Assembly (NCBI GenBank): GCA_031271025.1 | Contig: JAISWQ010000171.1 | Span: forward strand, 1-39,744 | Length of the DNA: 39,744 bases | Source: Zoogloeaceae bacterium | GTDB lineage: Bacteria; Pseudomonadota; Gammaproteobacteria; Burkholderiales; Rhodocyclaceae | Direction: 5' to 3' | Shown: positions 18,548-27,768 of the stretch, piece after piece | How positions within the stretch are numbered: the stretch's first letter is position 1 | How the letters are laid out: the number at the start of each line of letters is the position of its first letter | The notes under the pieces: generated by a model | Database searches by the model: none | What the model was told of the DNA's origin: nothing | Seen by the model: the letters and a program-made list of their open reading frames with translations, nothing else | Made by a program: the position numbers and the translations under genes

Positions 18548-19579
18548 ATGCATATTGTGTATACAAACACGGCGATGGAATCCGGCCTCAAGGTCATCGG
18601 CATAGGGGGCGCGGGCAGCAACGTTGTTCGGCACATGATCGAGGAAGGCGTTCAGGGCGTGGATTTCATCGTCGCCAATACCGACGCCCAGGCGCTGAAC
18701 CGCAATCCGGCCAGTGTCAAGATCCCGCTGGGTCCGCTGGACAGGCAAATCGCAGGCAGCGATCCGGAAGCAGGCAGGGCAGCGGCGGAAGTCAGCCGCG
18801 AAGTCATCCGCGAACAGCTCTCCGGTGCACACATGGTCTTCATCATCGCTGGCATGGGCGGTGGTATCGGCACGGGCGCCGCACCGGTAGTGGCGGAAAT
18901 AGCGCGGAAAATGGGCATTCTCACCGTCGGTGTGGTGTCCAAGCCCTTTGAGTATGAAGACCCGCGCTGTATCGACAATGCCAAGTACGGCATCGCCGGG
19001 TTGAGTCAGCAGGTTGATTCCCTCGTCGTTATCGAGAACGAAAAATTGCGGGAAGTGATGGGGGCGAGCACAACCGTTGCAAAAGAAGTCTTCCATATGG
19101 CGGATGACGTGCTGAAAAACGTCGTCATGGCTATCGTGGGGATCATCAACGGGACACAAGGGCTTGTAAACATCGACTTTGAAGACGTGCGCGCGGTGAT
19201 GAGCGAAACCGGACGCGCCATGGTGGGATGCGCAACCGCTGCCGGTGTGGATCGTGCCCGCGTCGCCACTGGGCTGGCACTGGCTCCGCCCTTTCTGGAA
19301 GACGTGGAACTTTCCAGCGCCCGGGCGTTCATCGTGCATATCACAGGCAGCGAAGCCAGCCTGAAAATATCGGAAGTTACGAAAATAATGGCAGTGGTGA
19401 GGGCCTGTGCCAGCGAGGATGCTCGCATCCTCCATGGCGTCGTCCATGACGATACGCTGGGCGACGAACTGCGCGTTACCGCGGTGGCGACAGGAATGGA
19501 GCAAAAACGCCCGTCAGAGCCACGCCCGCCAGAGCCGTCGTTTGAGATTCCGGCTTTTGGGAGGAGATGTGCAGATTGA
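18548..19579 (+). CDS. Second FtsZ paralogue with altered GTP-binding signature and short linker
   Basis: This is a full-length tubulin-family domain directly after ftsZ: 343 residues, start ATG 18548 with GGAG seven bases upstream. The N-terminal GTP-binding core (KVIGIGGAGSNVVRHMI), the T7 loop NIDFEDVR at 208-215 and the end IPAFGRRCAD are kept. The tubulin signature reads GGGIGTG (104-110), with Ile107 where the first Thr is expected. The site of the conserved Arg after the PFxxE motif appears to be Cys141. The linker to the C-terminal peptide is only about 15 residues and proline-rich. Other stretches (GAHMVFI, VSKPFE, QVDSLVVI, GVDRAR) look more typical of betaproteobacterial FtsZ than the first copy does. 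The frame is intact over its length, so it is probably expressed; slower GTP turnover or a modulatory role is inference. Confidence 0.9.
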   Translation: MHIVYTNTAMESGLKVIGIGGAGSNVVRHMIEEGVQGVDFIVANTDAQALNRNPASVKIPLGPLDRQIAGSDPEAGRAAAEVSREVIREQLSGAHMVFIIAGMGGGIGTGAAPVVAEIARKMGILTVGVVSKPFEYEDPRCIDNAKYGIAGLSQQVDSLVVIENEKLREVMGASTTVAKEVFHMADDVLKNVVMAIVGIINGTQGLVNIDFEDVRAVMSETGRAMVGCATAAGVDRARVATGLALAPPFLEDVELSSARAFIVHITGSEASLKISEVTKIMAVVRACASEDARILHGVVHDDTLGDELRVTAVATGMEQKRPSEPRPPEPSFEIPAFGRRCAD

Positions 19580-19584
19580 GAGAG

Positions 19585-19650
19585 AAACGTCCCCCGGTTG
19601 TTCTTTTGTCCGCCGTGCTCACGGGCAACAGACCGCCGGGGGCACGTTTT
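19585..19650 (+). terminator. Terminator after the second ftsZ
   Basis: CCCCCGG (19591-19597) pairs with CCGGGGG (19636-19642), and AAACGT pairs with ACGTTT across one bulged C. TTTT follows. The stem foot (AACGTCCCCC) and loop (GTGCTCACGGG) match those after the first ftsZ, so the two are copies of one ancestral terminator. Confidence 0.75.
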
Positions 19651-19675
19651 CGCGGAGCGGGCAAAAATGTTCACG

Positions 19676-19712
19676 TGCTAGAATGCATATTGCTCCGCAG
19701 CATTGGCGGAGC
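19676..19712 (+). promoter_or_regulatory. Extended -10 promoter and leader hairpin of lpxC
   Basis: TGCTAGAAT (19676-19684) is an extended -10 box; no good -35 is seen 17 bases upstream. The leader then has a perfect 7-bp hairpin GCTCCGC/GCGGAGC (19692-19698 and 19706-19712). lpxC can thus be transcribed separately from the division genes. Confidence 0.5.
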
Positions 19713-19739
19713 GGCAAGGTGACAGACAAGGCTTGAAAA

Positions 19740-20684
19740 ATGTTGCGACAAAGAACCCTGAAAACCCTGATTCACACAGAAGGCGTTGGCCTGCATGGCG
19801 GCGTGCGCGTGGGGCTGACCCTGCGTCCGGCGGCGGCGGATACCGGCATCGTCTTTCGCCGGGTGGATTTGCCCGAACCCGTGGAACTCCCCGCTCGCGC
19901 GACGCTGGTGGGCGATACGCGCATGTGTTCCTGTCTGGAGCGGGACGGGGTGAAGGTCGGCACCATCGAGCATTTGATGTCCGCCTTGTGCAGTCTGGGA
20001 GTCGATAATGCCTGGGTCGATCTCACCGCGGCGGAAGTCCCGGTTCTGGATGGTTCCGCCGCGCCCTTTATCTATCTGATTCAGCAGGCCGGGCTGGAAG
20101 TGCAGAACGCGTCCAAGCGGTTTTTGCGCGTGACGCAAAGCGTGGAAGTCTGCGAGGGGGACAAGTGGGCGCGCTTTGACCCTTACGAGGGGTATCGCCT
20201 TGATTTTTCCATCGCGTTCAACCATCCCGCGATCAACAACACGGCGCAGCAGGCGGTCTTCGATTTCGCCGGGGAAAGTTATTTCAGGGCCGTGGCGCGC
20301 GCCCGTACCTTCGGGTTCGTGCATGAGGTGGAACAATTGCGCGAGCATGGTCTGGCGCTGGGCGGCGGGCTGGAAAACACCATTGTGCTGGATGAATACC
20401 GCATCCTCAACGAAGAGGGGCTGCGTATGCCGGACGAGTTTGTCAAACACAAGATTCTGGATGCGATTGGCGATCTCTACCTGGTGGGACATCCGCTGCT
20501 GGCGGCCTTTACCGCCCACAAATCCGGGCATACGCTCAACAACGCTCTGGCGCGCGCCTTGCTCGCCCGGAGCGACGCCTGGGAACTCGTGACCTTCGAC
20601 ACCCTTGAATCCGCGCCCGCGCTGGCGCGACAATGGTTTGCGCAGACAGACGGCCTGCGCGTAATGAGGTCTCCCTCGCAATGA
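19740..20684 (+). CDS. lpxC: UDP-3-O-acyl-N-acetylglucosamine deacetylase
   Basis: LpxC carries out the first committed step of lipid A synthesis, a zinc-dependent deacetylation in the cytoplasm. The 314-residue product begins [21 protein letters not shown], has IEHLMSAL with zinc ligand His78, [13 protein letters not shown], and [13 protein letters not shown] with the other His and Asp ligands, then [10 protein letters not shown]. It is slightly longer than the E. coli enzyme. The last residues and the stop codon lie inside a palindromic repeat (CCTCGCAATGACG, 20674-20686), so the original C-terminus has probably been replaced. It is the last gene of the cluster and faces amtB. Confidence 0.96.
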   Translation: MLRQRTLKTLIHTEGVGLHGGVRVGLTLRPAAADTGIVFRRVDLPEPVELPARATLVGDTRMCSCLERDGVKVGTIEHLMSALCSLGVDNAWVDLTAAEVPVLDGSAAPFIYLIQQAGLEVQNASKRFLRVTQSVEVCEGDKWARFDPYEGYRLDFSIAFNHPAINNTAQQAVFDFAGESYFRAVARARTFGFVHEVEQLREHGLALGGGLENTIVLDEYRILNEEGLRMPDEFVKHKILDAIGDLYLVGHPLLAAFTAHKSGHTLNNALARALLARSDAWELVTFDTLESAPALARQWFAQTDGLRVMRSPSQ

Positions 20685-20740
20685 CGATATATGGGGGGAT
20701 TGCCACGTCGCAATCCCCCCATCGCTGTTTCCCTCGCAAC
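20674..20740. repeat. Palindromic repeat over the lpxC 3' end
   Basis: CCTCGCAATGACG (20674-20686) and GGATTGCCACGTCGC (20697-20711) are building blocks of the element at 236-380. A trailing CCCTCGCAAC (20731-20740) looks like another remnant. The lpxC TGA (20682-20684) is part of the first block. Confidence 0.65.
20691..20722. terminator. 13-bp hairpin between convergent lpxC and amtB
   Basis: ATGGGGGGATTGC (20691-20703) pairs perfectly with 20710-20722 around a six-base loop. It is placed to stop transcription from both sides, although no long T-run follows on either strand. It is made from the palindromic repeat. Confidence 0.6.
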
Positions 20741-20762
20741 AAAAGACAGGCTGGAGCGGCTG

Positions 20763-22130
20763 TTACAGGTTGTAAGCCTTTTCGTAATGCTCCGACTGGT
20801 CAAGCCCTACCGATTCTACCTCGGTATCCACACGCAGCCCGATGGTTTTATCGATCAGTTTCAGGAGGATCCAACTGATGACGAAGCAATAGACGATGGT
20901 GAAGAGTACCCCCTTGAACTGGGCGACGAGCTGGGTTCCCACCACGACATCCTCAGTGCCGCCCAAGGCGGGAATGCAGAAAATGCCGGTCAATATCGCA
21001 CCCACCATACCGCCAATTCCGTGCAGCCCGAATACGTCCAGGGTATCGTCGTAACCCAGTTTGCGCTTGACGACTGCCACGAAGTAAAAGCAGGTGAGGC
21101 CGGTAATAAAGCCGATGACCAGCGCGCCCAGAGGTCCAACATAGGCGCATCCCGGCGTGATGCCGACGAGACCCGCCAATCCGCCGGAAGCAATGCCCAA
21201 CGCGCTGGGACGCTTGTTTTTCAGGCACTCGAACAGCATCCAGCCCAAAACGCCCGCACAGCCGCCAAGCTGGGTATTCAACATGGCCATGCCCGCCACG
21301 CCGTTTACCGCCACGGCGGAACCGACGTTGAACCCAAACCAGCCTACCCACACCAGAGCCGCGCCGGTCAGACAAAGACCCAGATTATGCGGCGGCATGG
21401 AATGCTGCAAATAGCCGTTGCGTTTGCCGATGACCAGGCAGGCCACCAGCGCGGCGATGCCGGAATTGATATGCACTGCGGTTCCCCCGGCGAAATCCAG
21501 TACCCCCCAGTTCGCCATCAATGACCCTGGTCCGCCCCAGACCATGTGGGAGACCGGCGCATACACAAAGGTAAACCACAGTGCCATGAACAGGAGCGCG
21601 CTGACGAATTTCATCCGCTCGGCAAAACCGCCCGCCACCAGCGCGGGGGTGATGATGGCAAAGGCCAGGAGGAAAGTCACCAGCACGGTTTCCGGCATAC
21701 CGGAAGCCAGGCTATCAACGGTGATATTCCTGAGCAGGAAATTGTGCGAACCACCGATGAAACTGTGCAGATTGAACACGCCTTCCTCCATGCCGGTTGT
21801 GTCCGTGGCAAGACTGTAGCCGAACAACACCCAGAGCACGGCGATGATCCCGGCGGTCGCAAAGAACTGCGAAAATACCGAGAGCAGGTTCTTGGCATTG
21901 ACCATCCCGCCATAGAACATGGCCAATCCCGGCAGACACATCAGGAGGACCAGAGCCGCCGCCGTCATCATCCAGGCGGTGGTTCCTGTATCCAGCGTTT
22001 CGGTTGCCGTTTCGAGCGTGACCGCGACGCCTTCGACAAGGGGCGTATCAAGAGGCGTGTTGTCTGCCAGCGCAGCCTGGAGAACACCAAAACCCAGGAA
22101 GATCGTCAGCATCAGAAGAATTTTTTTCAT
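20763..22130 (-). CDS. amtB: Ammonium transporter AmtB
   Basis: AmtB conducts ammonia/ammonium across the inner membrane as a trimer and is blocked by GlnK. The 455-residue product has a cleavable signal peptide (MKKILLMLTIFLGFGVLQAALA) followed by about eleven membrane helices. MCLPGLAMFYGGMV, SHMVWGGPGS and FGLHGIGGMVGAI contain the twin pore histidines. ATG 22130 with AAGGA upstream gives a clean signal peptide; an in-frame ATG at 22148 would add six residues and lacks a good ribosome binding site. It follows glnK by 30 bases in the same message. Confidence 0.95.
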   Translation of the reverse strand: MKKILLMLTIFLGFGVLQAALADNTPLDTPLVEGVAVTLETATETLDTGTTAWMMTAAALVLLMCLPGLAMFYGGMVNAKNLLSVFSQFFATAGIIAVLWVLFGYSLATDTTGMEEGVFNLHSFIGGSHNFLLRNITVDSLASGMPETVLVTFLLAFAIITPALVAGGFAERMKFVSALLFMALWFTFVYAPVSHMVWGGPGSLMANWGVLDFAGGTAVHINSGIAALVACLVIGKRNGYLQHSMPPHNLGLCLTGAALVWVGWFGFNVGSAVAVNGVAGMAMLNTQLGGCAGVLGWMLFECLKNKRPSALGIASGGLAGLVGITPGCAYVGPLGALVIGFITGLTCFYFVAVVKRKLGYDDTLDVFGLHGIGGMVGAILTGIFCIPALGGTEDVVVGTQLVAQFKGVLFTIVYCFVISWILLKLIDKTIGLRVDTEVESVGLDQSEHYEKAYNL

Positions 22131-22160
22131 GTGCAGGATTCCTTTCAAATGAAAACAAGC

Positions 22161-22736
<576 letters not shown>

Positions 22737-22748
22737 TCAAAACAAACC

Positions 22749-22773
22749 TGGAAGGGGTTTGCATCCCCTTCCA
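22749..22773 (-). terminator. Probable terminator downstream of purH-purD
   Basis: TGGAAGGGG (22749-22757) pairs with CCCCTTCCA (22765-22773), nine perfect pairs and a seven-base loop. Read on the - strand it is followed by GGTTTGTTTTG. It lies about 215 bases after the purD stop, so it may end a long 3' leader or simply shield glnK. Confidence 0.55.
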
Positions 22774-22798
22774 AGTTTCGACCTTCGCACCTTTCTTG

Positions 22799-22832
22799 CG
22801 GGCGGGGTTTCAAACCGGAGTTGGTTTTACGA
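22799..22832 (+). repeat. 34-nt dispersed repeat, copy 2
   Basis: This is identical over 34 bases to 654-687. It sits just beside the purD-side hairpin. See copy 1. Confidence 0.8.
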
Positions 22833-22989
22833 GCAAATGGTCATTCAGTACAGGGGGCGTCTGTGCGAGTGCAACCATCCCCGATCTTCTTTTGCGCCGT
22901 TTGAGCGGCTTCAACCCTGCGATCACAGCGGGCCATGCCATCTGCACAACCCGGTAAACCCCGTGCCCGATCAATGAACCGTTTCGGGT

Positions 22990-24267
22990 TCAGCGCGCAA
23001 TGGCGCGATAGCCAATATCCCTGCGGAACTGCATTCCTGTCCAATGAATGGCTGCCGCTGCCTCGTAGGCATGTTTTTGTGCCTGTTTGACATTCTCGCC
23101 CAGAGCGGTGACACACAGCACGCGCCCGCCGCTGGTGATGACCTTGCCCTTGGCTTCCGCCGTCCCGGCATGGAAGACCTGTGCTTCGTCGTCGTAACGG
23201 TTGTCCTTGGGCAAGCCTTCGATTACGTCCCCTTTTTGCGGCGTGCCTGGATAATTGGCGGCAGCGAGCACCACGCCCAACGCCACGCGGCGATCCCATT
23301 CGGCTTCAACCTGGTCGAGCCTGCCGTCAATCGCGGCTTCCAGCAGGGGCAGCAAATCGGATTTCAGGCGCATCAGGATGGGTTGAGTTTCCGGATCGCC
23401 CATGCGACAGTTGAATTCCAGGGTTTTTACGCCGCCATCCTTGCCGATCATGAGACCGGCGTAAAGAAAACCGGTGTAGGGAACACCATCCGCCGCCATG
23501 CCGCGCAGCGTCGGCAGAATGATTTCACGCATGACCCTGGCGTGAATTTCCGGCGTCACCACCGGCGCGGGCGAATACGCGCCCATGCCGCCGGTGTTGG
23601 GGCCGGTGTCGCCCTCGCCGATACGCTTGTGGTCTTGCGAGGAAGCCAGCGCCAGCGCGTTCTTGCCATCGGCCATGACGATGAAGCTTGCTTCTTCGCC
23701 GTCCAGAAATGCCTCGATCACCACCCGCGCTCCGGCAGCCCCCAGCGTATTGCCGGAAAGCATGTCGTCGATCGCGGCGTGCGCTTCCGCAAGCGTCATC
23801 GCCACCACCACGCCCTTGCCTGCCGCAAGACCATCCGCCTTCACCACGATGGGCGCACCCTGCCGTTCCACATAGGCATGTGCGGCTTTGGCTTCGGAAA
23901 AAGTCTCGAAGGCGGCGGTGGGAATCCTGTGTCGCGCCATGAACTGCTTGGCGAAATCCTTGGAGGCTTCCAACTGCGCCGCTGCTCTGGCAGGACCGAA
24001 GATACGCAATCCCCGGGCGCGAAAGATATCGACGATGCCCGCCGCCAGTGGCGCTTCCGGCCCCACGACGGAAAGACGCACCCCGTTTTGTTCCGCGAAA
24101 TCCGCAAGCGCTTCCAAATCCACGAGCGGCAGGTTTTCCACCTTGCCCTCGCGTGCCGTGCCCGCGTTGCCGGGCGCGACAAACACCTTGTGCACACCGG
24201 GGTCTTGCGCCAGTTTCCAGGCCAGCGCGTGTTCGCGCCCGCCCGAACCGATAACGAGTAATTTCAT
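22990..24267 (-). CDS. purD: Phosphoribosylamine--glycine ligase
   Basis: PurD carries out the second step of purine synthesis, joining glycine to phosphoribosylamine with ATP. The 425-residue product begins MKLLVIGSGGREHALAWKL and has VGPEAPLAAGIVD, the ATP-grasp stretch VVKADGLAAGKGVVVA, and TGGMGAYSPAPVV. NCRMGDPETQPIL follows near the C-terminal part. ATG 24267 with GAGG upstream matches the family N-terminus; the frame is open 28 codons further but that adds unrelated residues. It lies 80 bases after purH and is probably co-transcribed. Confidence 0.96.
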   Translation of the reverse strand: MKLLVIGSGGREHALAWKLAQDPGVHKVFVAPGNAGTAREGKVENLPLVDLEALADFAEQNGVRLSVVGPEAPLAAGIVDIFRARGLRIFGPARAAAQLEASKDFAKQFMARHRIPTAAFETFSEAKAAHAYVERQGAPIVVKADGLAAGKGVVVAMTLAEAHAAIDDMLSGNTLGAAGARVVIEAFLDGEEASFIVMADGKNALALASSQDHKRIGEGDTGPNTGGMGAYSPAPVVTPEIHARVMREIILPTLRGMAADGVPYTGFLYAGLMIGKDGGVKTLEFNCRMGDPETQPILMRLKSDLLPLLEAAIDGRLDQVEAEWDRRVALGVVLAAANYPGTPQKGDVIEGLPKDNRYDDEAQVFHAGTAEAKGKVITSGGRVLCVTALGENVKQAQKHAYEAAAAIHWTGMQFRRDIGYRAIAR

Positions 24268-24347
24268 TGTTTTGTCCTCTGCTGACAGTGCGCACGCTTC
24301 GCGTGTCTTTGCGTTTTTCGTTTTTGTGCTGGAGGTAGTCGCATGGC

Positions 24348-25940
24348 TCAATGCCGGAAATGGCGCGCGCCGGTAAAAACCATCGCCAGCCCGTGTTCGT
24401 CGGCAGCCGCGATGACTTCCTCATCGCGCATGGAACCGCCGGGCTGGATGACGGCGGCCGCGCCCGCTTCCGCCAGCACATCCACCCCGTCACGGAAAGG
24501 GAAGAACGCATCGGAGGCCACGACGGCTCCCTTCAGCGACAGCCCCGCGTTTCGCGCCTTGATGCTGGCGATGCGGGTGGAATCGACACGGCTCATCTGT
24601 CCTGCACCCACGCCCAGGGTCATGCCGCCGCCACAAAAGACGATGGCGTTGGATTTCACGAACTTGGCAACGCGATACGCGAAGAGCAGGTCTTCGATCT
24701 GCGCGGGCGTCGGGGATTTTTTCGTCACGACCTTCAGGTTTTCCGGCTTGACATTGAAGGTGTCCGGCGTCTGCGCCAAGAGGCCGCCGCCGACGCGCTT
24801 CAGCTCCAGCGCGTGATAATCCCGCGCCAGGGGAACTTCCAGCACGCGCAGATTCTGCTTGGCTGCCAGCAGTTCCTTGGCGGTCTCCGTAAAGGCGGGC
24901 GCAATCAGCACTTCGACGAAATGTTTCCTTGCGCTCATCGCTGCCACCACCTCGGCGTCTACCGTGCCGTTGAAGGCGATGATGCCGCCAAAGGCGGAAG
25001 TGGAATCGGTCTGGAAGGCTTTTTCGTAAGCGGCGAGCAACCCCGCACCAATGGCCACGCCGCAGGGATTGGCGTGCTTCACGATGACGCAGGCCGGAGC
25101 GGAGAAGGTTTTTACGCATTCCCAGGCGGCATCGGAATCGGCGATATTGTTGTAGGAAAGTTCCTTGCCCTGCAATTGCGTATAGGCGGCAATGCTGCCC
25201 GCAGGCGGATTCGGCTCACGATAAAAGGCCGCTTTCTGATGTGGATTCTCGCCATAACGCAGGGTTTCCCCCCGGTCGAAAGCCAGTTGCAGGCGTTCGG
25301 GAAAAAGGGAAGGCGCAGGGAGTGCGGCCTCCGGCGTGGTTTCCGCTCCTTCCGCGATGCCCGTCAGCCAGTTGGCAATCATGCCATCATAGCGGGCGGT
25401 GTGGGTGAAGGCTTTTTGGGCCAGCTTGAAGCGGGTGGCAAGCGCCAGCGCGCCGCCGTTCGCCCGTATCTCTTCCAGCACGCCGGCATAGTCCGAGGGA
25501 TCGGTGACAATGGCCACGCCCGTAAAATTCTTGGCGGCGGAGCGCACCATCGCCGGGCCGCCGATGTCGATGTTCTCGATGGCGTCCGCCAGCGTCACGC
25601 CGGGTTTTTCCACGGTGGCCTTGAAAGGATAGAGATTGACACAGACGAGATCGATGACCGGAATCGCGTGTTGCGCGAGCGTCGCCAGATGTTCCGGCAA
25701 ATCGCGGCGGGCGAGGATGCCGCCGTGCACTTTCGGGTGCAGGGTTTTCACCCGGCCATCGAGCATTTCGGGAAAACCGGTGTAATCGCCGATTTCGGTC
25801 ACGGCAAGTCCCGCAGTGTGCAGCAGCCTGGCGGTACCGCCGGTGGAAAGCAGTTTGACGCCCTGGGCGGCGAGACCCTGGGCAAATTCGAGAATGCCTG
25901 TCTTGTCGGAGACGGAAATCAGGGCTTGCTGAATCTTCAT
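24348..25940 (-). CDS. purH: Bifunctional AICAR transformylase / IMP cyclohydrolase
   Basis: PurH completes IMP synthesis: formyl transfer to AICAR, then ring closure. The 530-residue product has the N-terminal cyclohydrolase (MGS-like) domain with [38 protein letters not shown] and NLYPF. The transformylase domain follows with [24 protein letters not shown] and [15 protein letters not shown]. The length is normal. It precedes purD on the - strand, and fis-dusB lie upstream of it. Confidence 0.97.
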   Translation of the reverse strand: MKIQQALISVSDKTGILEFAQGLAAQGVKLLSTGGTARLLHTAGLAVTEIGDYTGFPEMLDGRVKTLHPKVHGGILARRDLPEHLATLAQHAIPVIDLVCVNLYPFKATVEKPGVTLADAIENIDIGGPAMVRSAAKNFTGVAIVTDPSDYAGVLEEIRANGGALALATRFKLAQKAFTHTARYDGMIANWLTGIAEGAETTPEAALPAPSLFPERLQLAFDRGETLRYGENPHQKAAFYREPNPPAGSIAAYTQLQGKELSYNNIADSDAAWECVKTFSAPACVIVKHANPCGVAIGAGLLAAYEKAFQTDSTSAFGGIIAFNGTVDAEVVAAMSARKHFVEVLIAPAFTETAKELLAAKQNLRVLEVPLARDYHALELKRVGGGLLAQTPDTFNVKPENLKVVTKKSPTPAQIEDLLFAYRVAKFVKSNAIVFCGGGMTLGVGAGQMSRVDSTRIASIKARNAGLSLKGAVVASDAFFPFRDGVDVLAEAGAAAVIQPGGSMRDEEVIAAADEHGLAMVFTGARHFRH

Positions 25941-26009
25941 GGCAGAATTTGGAAAGTGGAGGCGTTGAAAAGAGAAAATGGGGAAGATGCTGGCGCGGAT
26001 CGTGTCAAA

Positions 26010-26258
26010 TCAATGAGGCAACTGGTATTCGGCGAGTTTCTTGCGCAGGGTGTTGCGATTGATGCCCAGCAGTTCGGCAGCCCTGGTCTGGTTGTTGTTT
26101 GCCTTTGCCATGACGTAGGCGATCATGGGCGCTTCCACGCTGCGCATGACCATTTCGTAGATGTTGTCTGGCGCTTCGCCATCCAGATCGCGGAAATAGT
26201 CATCCAGCGCCCTGGTCACGCAGGCGGCAAGAGAGGCGGTCTGACGTTGGCTGTTCAT
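26010..26258 (-). CDS. fis: Fis-family nucleoid DNA-binding protein
   Basis: Fis bends DNA and activates rRNA and other growth-linked promoters. The 82-residue product is a short Fis: an N-terminal helical part for dimer formation and the C-terminal helix-turn-helix NQTRAAELLGINRNTLRKKL. It lacks the longer N-terminal arm of the 98-residue E. coli protein, as is common in betaproteobacteria. Its ATG overlaps the dusB stop (ATGA), and dusB-fis is the classical pair. Confidence 0.94.
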   Translation of the reverse strand: MNSQRQTASLAACVTRALDDYFRDLDGEAPDNIYEMVMRSVEAPMIAYVMAKANNNQTRAAELLGINRNTLRKKLAEYQLPH

Positions 26259-27307
26259 GCGGCCAGAGCCTCCTCGTCCCCAAGGCGCGCGTTGGCGGCT
26301 TCCGCCGTTTCCGCCGTGTATTCCAGATGCTCGGAACGCGCCGCCAGCGTCTCGAAGAAACGGCGAATTTCCGCTTCCTGCGCCGCCGCGTCCGGCAGGG
26401 TGTTCATCCTCTGGCGAAACGCCGCCGAACCCGGCAGACCGCGCGTGTACCAGGCGATATGTTTGCGCGCGATGAAAACGCCTGTCGCCTCGCCATAGAA
26501 GGCGCGCAGTTCCTGCACATGTTCCATGAGGAGGAGGAGAATTTCCGCCACGGTCGGCGGCGATCGTTTTTGCCCGGTTGCGAGAAAATGCGCAATCTCA
26601 CGGAACAGCCAGGGGCGTCCCTGTGCCGCCCGCCCTATCATCAGACCGTCGGCCTGGGTGTAGTCGAGCACAAACCTTGCTTTTTCCGGTGAATCGATGT
26701 CGCCGTTGGCAATGACCGGAATGCTGCGTTCGGATTTCACCTGCGCGATGGTGTCGTATTCGGCGTGACCGCGATACTGCTCGGCGCGCGTGCGCCCGTG
26801 GATCGCCACGGCGCGGATGCCGCTTTCTTCGGCGATGCGGGCGATGCCGGGCGCGTTTTTGTGGCAGGCATCCCAGCCGGTGCGAAGCTTGAGCGTTACC
26901 GGCGTTTCCGGGATTGCCGCAACCACTGTTTCCAGAATACGGGCGACCAGGGATTCATCCTTCATGAGCGCGGAGCCTGCCATCACGTGACAGACCTTTT
27001 TCGCTGGACAGCCCATGTTGATGTCGATGATCTGCGCGCCGTTGGCCACGTTGTAACGCGCGGCTTCCGCCAACATGGCCGGATCGGCTCCGGCAATCTG
27101 CACCGCAATCGGCTCGACTTCCCCGCTGTGCTCGGCGCGGCGGCGCGTTTTGGCACTGCCGTAGAGGAGCGAGTTGGACGTCACCATTTCGGAAACCGCC
27201 AGACCCGCGCCCAGTCGCTTGCACAGTTGACGAAAAGGCCGATCCGTCACCCCGGCCATGGGAGCGACGAAAAGATTGTTCTTGAGAAGGAAACCGCAGA
27301 AAAGCAT
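26255..27307 (-). CDS. dusB: tRNA-dihydrouridine synthase B
   Basis: DusB reduces a specific uridine in the tRNA D-loop with FMN and NADPH. The 350-residue product has APMAGVTDRPFR, QIAGADPAMLAEAARYN, DINMGCPAKKVC with the catalytic cysteine, GSALMKDE, IHGRTRAEQYRG, VIANGDIDSPEKA and IGRAAQGRPWLFREI. ATG 27307 aligns residue for residue with the E. coli DusB N-terminus, although no strong ribosome binding site precedes it. An ATG 16 codons upstream is in frame but adds a basic, unrelated stretch. The C-terminus is about 30 residues longer than in E. coli. Confidence 0.95.
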   Translation of the reverse strand: MLFCGFLLKNNLFVAPMAGVTDRPFRQLCKRLGAGLAVSEMVTSNSLLYGSAKTRRRAEHSGEVEPIAVQIAGADPAMLAEAARYNVANGAQIIDINMGCPAKKVCHVMAGSALMKDESLVARILETVVAAIPETPVTLKLRTGWDACHKNAPGIARIAEESGIRAVAIHGRTRAEQYRGHAEYDTIAQVKSERSIPVIANGDIDSPEKARFVLDYTQADGLMIGRAAQGRPWLFREIAHFLATGQKRSPPTVAEILLLLMEHVQELRAFYGEATGVFIARKHIAWYTRGLPGSAAFRQRMNTLPDAAAQEAEIRRFFETLAARSEHLEYTAETAEAANARLGDEEALAA

Positions 27308-27428
27308 GAAGGAACAAACGCCGCGCAGGCGCTGCACAAACGGGAAGCGGCGCATTATACCCCCGAAAGGGATGGCAGATGGACGCGGAACGTTGTGGTA
27401 TCCGTGCCATTGTGGTGGTTTTGGCGGC

Positions 27429-27434
27429 TATAAT
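27429..27434 (+). promoter_or_regulatory. Consensus -10 box before the iron-trafficking gene
   Basis: A perfect TATAAT lies 38 bases upstream of the ATG at 27472. No convincing -35 box is found at 16-18 bases, so an activator or weak promoter is possible. Confidence 0.45.
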
Positions 27435-27471
27435 CGCGCCTCCCCACCCCTTATTTCAGCAAGGAAAAAGC

Positions 27472-27741
27472 ATGAGCAGAACCGTGCGGTGCATCAAACT
27501 TGGTCAGGAAGCCGAAGGTCTGGATTTTCCGCCCCTGCCGGGCGCTATCGGGCAAAGGATTTTCGAGAACGTGTCAAAGGAAGCCTGGCAGCAATGGCTG
27601 CGCCTGCAAACCATGATCATCAATGAAAACCGGCTCAACATGGCCGACCCGCAGCACCGTGCCTATCTACAGGAACAGGTACGGAATCATTTCTTCGGCG
27701 AGGGCGCGGATCAGGTTTCAGGTTACGTGCCGGTGCGCTGA
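27472..27741 (+). CDS. yggX: Probable Fe(2+)-trafficking protein (YggX family)
   Basis: YggX proteins help protect iron-sulfur clusters and handle labile iron under oxidative stress. The 89-residue product starts [19 protein letters not shown] with the conserved Cys7, followed by [29 protein letters not shown] and the FFGEGAD tail. The length is that of the family. ATG 27472 has AAGGA in place; the upstream in-frame ATG at 27379 adds unrelated residues over the promoter. It is divergent from dusB and lies 27 bases before recN. Confidence 0.95.
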   Translation: MSRTVRCIKLGQEAEGLDFPPLPGAIGQRIFENVSKEAWQQWLRLQTMIINENRLNMADPQHRAYLQEQVRNHFFGEGADQVSGYVPVR

Positions 27742-27768
27742 TTTCCCTTTTCGCCGTACACATCCGCC

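Noticed and set aside
22841..23299. A 152-codon open frame on the - strand overlapping the purD 3' end
   Set aside because: It is a different frame of purD that extends into the intergenic region; no domain or start signal.
24351..26498. A 715-codon open frame on the + strand over purH and fis
   Set aside because: It is a shadow of purH, fis and dusB; the translation shows no family and crosses three gene boundaries.
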